The position numbers and the translations under genes were made by a program. From Virgibacillus_P tibetensis (lineage in GTDB: Bacteria > Bacillota > Bacilli > Bacillales > Amphibacillaceae), in the NCBI RefSeq assembly GCF_036026595.1, contig NZ_JARZFX010000031.1:1-8100 (forward strand): a DNA stretch of 8,100 nucleotides. The letters are read 5' to 3'. Shown here one piece after another: positions 5,532-8,100 of this stretch. Within the stretch, counting starts at the first letter, position 1; every line of letters begins with the position of its first letter. The notes beneath the pieces are model-generated. The model made no database searches. It had not been told where the DNA came from and was given only the letters and a program-made list of their open reading frames with translations.

Positions 5532-6157
5532 GTGGCGGACGTAACAGAAAAATTAAAAGAAATATAATCTCATAAAGAGTCCGTATGGAGAAAAAGTACA
5601 GTTGTCTATTGGACTCGAGATTTTTTAAAAGCCCATGATTTTAAAACATGGACAGAGGAAATATATCCAAACAAACCCATATCTATGCAAAAATCAGTAA
5701 ATCCAATAAGTCTTACAAAAGTATTATGTTTAATGGTCATATCGATACTGTTCCCGCTTATACGATGGAAAATGGCCTACAACCTGAGAGAAAGAAGGAA
5801 AACTTATATGGCGGGGGTGCAGTTGACATAAAAGGGGCTATTGCAGCGGCTGTGATGTTTACATTAAATAGATATCATCGTGAATTTGCAGGGGAAGTTA
5901 ATTTTGCTGGCCCACAAGAGCAAGGCGTATTACAAATTCCGGCTAGTGGACGGTAGATATTGCAATTGTCGATGAATCAACAGAATTGAAAATAAGCCTG
6001 CGCATAAAGGGATGGAATGGAATAACTGAAAAGTGCTCATAAAGGAAAGGAAAAAGTAATTAGGGATGAGTTACCCCATGCTGTCAGGCTGTACACATAT
6101 TTTGCTTTTGATATAACGGGGGGAAAAGAAGATGAACCAGTCAAGTATGAGGAATGA
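5532..6157 (+). pseudogene. Decayed M20-family metallopeptidase (ArgE/DapE-like)
   Basis: Fragments of one M20 peptidase lie in order in different frames. From GTG 5532 the frame reads VADVTEKLKEI, a TAA stop (5565-5567), then WTRDFLKAHDFKTWTEEI. One base is lost near 5678, after which the next frame carries the metal-site segments GHIDTVP and YGGGAVDIKGA (normally G-R-G). The DEEQ-type segment with the catalytic Glu is mangled to PQEQ. A further shift near 5953 continues as VDIAIVDESTELKISL; another near 6001 gives HKGMEW; then most of the second half is missing. Only the C-terminal helix returns (6036-6157: DELPHAVRLYTYFAFDITGG), ending at TGA 6157. About 200 codons remain of a usual 400 or so. 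The start is also doubtful: the ribosome-like AGAGGTGG overlaps GTG 5532, and an in-frame GTA at 5541 may be a ruined start codon. It cannot make an active enzyme. Confidence 0.85.
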
Positions 6158-6197
6158 AGAGAAGGTGAACCAACCAAGTATGAGGAATGAAAAGAAG
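6132..6197 (+). repeat. 33-bp tandem duplication at the transporter N-terminus
   Basis: Bases 6132-6164 and 6165-6197 are two copies of a 33-bp unit differing at 4 positions, encoding MNQSSMRNEEK and VNQPSMRNEKK. The first copy overlaps the last codons and stop of the peptidase relic. The second copy begins with GTG, so the ancestral start may have been at either. Confidence 0.85.
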
Positions 6198-7586
6198 CGC
6201 AGATTTAAAATGCCTCATACGTATGTTTTGTTATTTGGTGTTATAGTCTTCGCTGGGCTTTTGACGTACGTTCTACCTGCAGGGCAATTTGACAGGTATG
6301 AGGATCCGGAAACAGGACGGGAATTGGTTGACGCTGAATCATACGCATCAGTGGATGCAGACCCACAAAATTTATTTGATATGTTGATGGCTATTCCTAA
6401 AGGGATGGAAAATGGAGCATATATTATCTTTTTTGTTTTTATTGTTGGTGGGGCTTTTGGAATTATTCAATCAACTGGTGTCATAGATAGAGGCATTAAC
6501 TATACAATAGAAAAAATGAATGGAAAAGAAATATGGGCAGTACCTTTATTTATCATATTATTTTCTTTTACAGGATCTGTAATGGGATTAGCAGAAGAAT
6601 TACTTCCGTTCTATCCAATTATGGTCGTGCTGGCTATAAGAATGGGTTTTGATTCGATTACAGGAGTATCACTAGTATTATTGGGGGCAGGCGCAGGTTT
6701 TGCTGGTGCATTTTTGAATCCCTTTACAGTAGGTATTGCACAAGGAGTTGCTGAACTTCCATTATTTTCAGGTATGGGATTTCGGATTATAATGTTTTCA
6801 ACAATGGTTTTGGTGACAGCTATCTACATTATGATATATGCAAAGAAAGTTAAAGCTGATCCAACAATAAGTCCAATGTATGAGTTAGACAAAAAACGTG
6901 ATTTAGTTCTTGAAGATGTTGATGAGACCGCAGGATTTTCAGTGCGGCATAAGATTGTGTTAGCTGTTTTTCTTATTGGTCTCGTGTTTATAGCTTTTGG
7001 TGTTATACAGCTTGGCTGGTATATTCACGAATTATCGGCGGCCTTTTTGATTATAGGTATAATTGCAGGTGTTCTTGGAGGACTTGGTATAAATAGAACG
7101 GCAGAAGAATTCATAAAAGGCGCTGCTGGGATTACATTTGGAGCGCTTGTCATCGGGATTGCCAGCGGGATTATTGTAGTACTTGAAGAAGGAAGGGTGT
7201 TGGATACAATCGTCTATTATTTGGCGGGATCAGTATCTGCATTACCATCGTTCTTGTCAGCAATAGGAATGTTCTTTGTACAAATGATACTTAATTTCTT
7301 TATACCATCAGGCAGTGGACAAGCTGCTGCTTCTATGCCAGTAATGGTTCCTGTTGCTGATTTAATAGGGATGACCAGACAAACCGCGGTTGTAGCCTTC
7401 CAGTTTGGTGATGGTATAACAAACGTTTTTAACCCGACCAGTGCGTACTTCATGGCAGGGTTGGCACTCGCAGGTATTCCTTGGGAAAAATGGGCAAAAT
7501 GGGTATGGCCACTAATTCTTATTTGGATTGCGATTGCTTGTGTTTTTTTAATCATAGCAAGTTCAATTGAGTTCGGACCATTCTAA
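6132..7586 (+). CDS. YfcC-family membrane transporter (IT superfamily, DcuC-like fold)
   Basis: A 484-residue integral membrane protein of usual family length. After a charged cytoplasmic N-terminus (1-27) come about a dozen hydrophobic segments, roughly 30-50, 97-118, 136-156, 158-170, 177-195, 216-236, 274-292, 301-320, 332-351, 371-391, 438-449 and 458-478. A hydrophilic loop at 51-95 follows the first. The ion-transporter family's re-entrant hairpin signatures are visible: NPFTVGIAQG (196-205), IPSGSGQAAASMPVMVP (391-407) and NVFNPTSAY (431-439). Relatives are annotated as YfcC proteins, C4-dicarboxylate or basic amino-acid/peptide carriers; the substrate is not established. It follows an M20 peptidase relic, a pairing that suggests import of a peptide or amidated amino acid. 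ATG 6132 is 8 bases after a six-G run (6118-6123), an atypical ribosome site. The start overlaps the relic's stop by 26 bases, so translation was probably coupled. The frame is intact, and a strong terminator follows. Confidence 0.85.
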   Translation: MNQSSMRNEEKVNQPSMRNEKKRRFKMPHTYVLLFGVIVFAGLLTYVLPAGQFDRYEDPETGRELVDAESYASVDADPQNLFDMLMAIPKGMENGAYIIFFVFIVGGAFGIIQSTGVIDRGINYTIEKMNGKEIWAVPLFIILFSFTGSVMGLAEELLPFYPIMVVLAIRMGFDSITGVSLVLLGAGAGFAGAFLNPFTVGIAQGVAELPLFSGMGFRIIMFSTMVLVTAIYIMIYAKKVKADPTISPMYELDKKRDLVLEDVDETAGFSVRHKIVLAVFLIGLVFIAFGVIQLGWYIHELSAAFLIIGIIAGVLGGLGINRTAEEFIKGAAGITFGALVIGIASGIIVVLEEGRVLDTIVYYLAGSVSALPSFLSAIGMFFVQMILNFFIPSGSGQAAASMPVMVPVADLIGMTRQTAVVAFQFGDGITNVFNPTSAYFMAGLALAGIPWEKWAKWVWPLILIWIAIACVFLIIASSIEFGPF

Positions 7587-7637
7587 CAGGCATCTGAGTA
7601 ATAGAGGATGAGAAATAAGAATGGCGTAATTATTCAA

Positions 7638-7655
7638 GGGACTGGTACCTGACCC
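7638..7655. repeat. REP-like palindrome
   Basis: GGGACTGGTACCTGACCC is palindromic at 7 of 9 pairs, centred on GGTACC. Similar GGGAC-type palindromes are known as dispersed repeats in Bacillaceae genomes. It lies between the transporter stop and its terminator. Only this copy is seen in the window. Confidence 0.45.
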
Positions 7656-7728
7656 GGAGAAAACTAAATCATTTTATCGAAATTTATGATTTGGAGAGAA
7701 CGTTGACTGATAGTTACAATTTATGGCA

Positions 7729-7769
7729 TAAAAATGACTTCGGTTTTTAAACTGGAGTCATTTTTATTA
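7729..7769 (+). terminator. Strong terminator after the transporter gene
   Basis: TAAAAATGACT (7729-7739) pairs perfectly with 7756-7766. The stem continues inward through CGGTT/AACTG with two G-U pairs to a 4-base loop, about 17 pairs in all. The lower stem ends in an A-run on one side and TTTTTATTAT on the other, so it could work in both directions. Confidence 0.85.
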
Positions 7770-8100
7770 TATATTTTGTAATACGATAAACAAGACTTTA
7801 TTCAAATAAAGAAAGAATTTTACAATGTAATGTCGAAATTGTTACTAATGTTTTGACCTATTTTGTATGAAGAAAATTGCTTTATTAAGTTGTAGTTGTG
7901 GCATTATACTTTTTATTACAGCCAACGAAATGTACCACTTTTGATATAGATATTACCACTGAATGACAAAACGTGTACCAAACAATGACTGACTGTTTTA
8001 CAGAATTTAAAGCGAGAATGCCCAATTATTCAGATGTGGGATGAATCGCTTTTGTTTGAAATAAAAAAGCAATATCAAGGCAAACTGACGTTCGATTTGA
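7770..8100. other. Right edge: no confirmed gene
   Basis: This AT-rich stretch holds the iterons at 7933-7989 and a small CTTTATT/AATAAAG inverted repeat near 7795-7812. From TGA 7986 one + frame is open to the window end, with an ATG at 8034 giving MWDESLLFEIKKQYQGKLTF and onward. It has no ribosome site and matches no family I know. It could be the start of a gene that continues to the right. Confidence 0.3.
7933..7989 (+). repeat. Three TACCA iterons at regular spacing
   Basis: TACCA begins at 7933, 7954 and 7976, spacings of 21 and 22 bp (two helical turns). The second and third continue as TACCACTGAATGAC and TACCAAACAATGAC (11 of 14 identical). Regular repeats like these occur at the ends of IS21-type elements and in operator arrays. 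No transposase can be read in the remaining 110 bases. Confidence 0.45.

Noticed and set aside
5526..5545. GGTGGCGGACG resembling a T-box specifier-region motif
   Set aside because: There is no surrounding T-box structure or antiterminator; it is better read as the ribosome site and start region of the peptidase relic.
7217..7555. 112-codon minus-strand frame inside the transporter gene
   Set aside because: It is antisense to conserved membrane segments, with no ribosome site or family resemblance.
7868..7948. Short frame MKKIALLSCSCG... resembling a lipoprotein signal
   Set aside because: It is only about 25 codons, has no ribosome binding site and stops within the iteron region.
1..8100. 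CRISPR arrays, tRNA and rRNA genes
   Set aside because: I found no regularly spaced identical repeats with unique spacers, and no tRNA-like TTCGANTC arms or rRNA sequence on either strand.

Overview
The window looks like a piece of chromosome from a low-GC, Gram-positive spore-former of the Bacillaceae type. The evidence is AT-rich intergenic DNA, sigma-A-like promoters, GGAGG-type ribosome binding sites, hairpin terminators with T-runs, a near-consensus CcpA (cre) box and protein families typical of Bacilli. I cannot name a species.

Region 1 (1-1664). The window opens with the last 43 codons of an unidentified Cys-containing protein. Next comes a short zinc-type alcohol dehydrogenase that lacks the structural-zinc loop. 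A hairpin terminator separates it from a convergent small gene encoding a repeat-containing hydrophilic protein of unknown function.

Region 2 (1674-4990). A three-gene + strand cassette encodes a TetR-family regulator, an alpha/beta hydrolase and a class I SAM-dependent methyltransferase. The regulator's promoter (TTGACC-17-TATAAT) lies inside an array of three near-identical pseudo-palindromes, a likely autoregulatory operator. The hydrolase is visibly more GC-rich than its neighbours. On both sides lies a degenerate copy, in the same orientation, of one non-coding repeat: a 26-bp imperfect palindrome centred on GGGCGCG, a terminator-like hairpin, then a roughly 90-130 bp conserved tract. 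The cassette may have been acquired or mobilised as a unit.

Region 3 (5030-7770). A well-formed promoter, a GntR-like 12-bp palindrome and a cre box lie upstream of a decayed M20-family peptidase gene, which carries a nonsense codon, several frameshifts and a large internal deletion. Its surviving C-terminal tail overlaps the start of an intact YfcC-type (IT superfamily) membrane transporter. The ancestral unit was therefore probably a peptide or amidated amino-acid uptake and hydrolysis operon under catabolite control. Only the transporter still looks functional. Its N-terminus carries a 33-bp tandem duplication.

Region 4 (7587-8100). This stretch is non-coding as far as I can see. It has a strong terminator, a REP-like palindrome and, near the edge, three TACCA-type iterons at 21-22 bp spacing that could be the end of an insertion sequence lying mostly outside the window.
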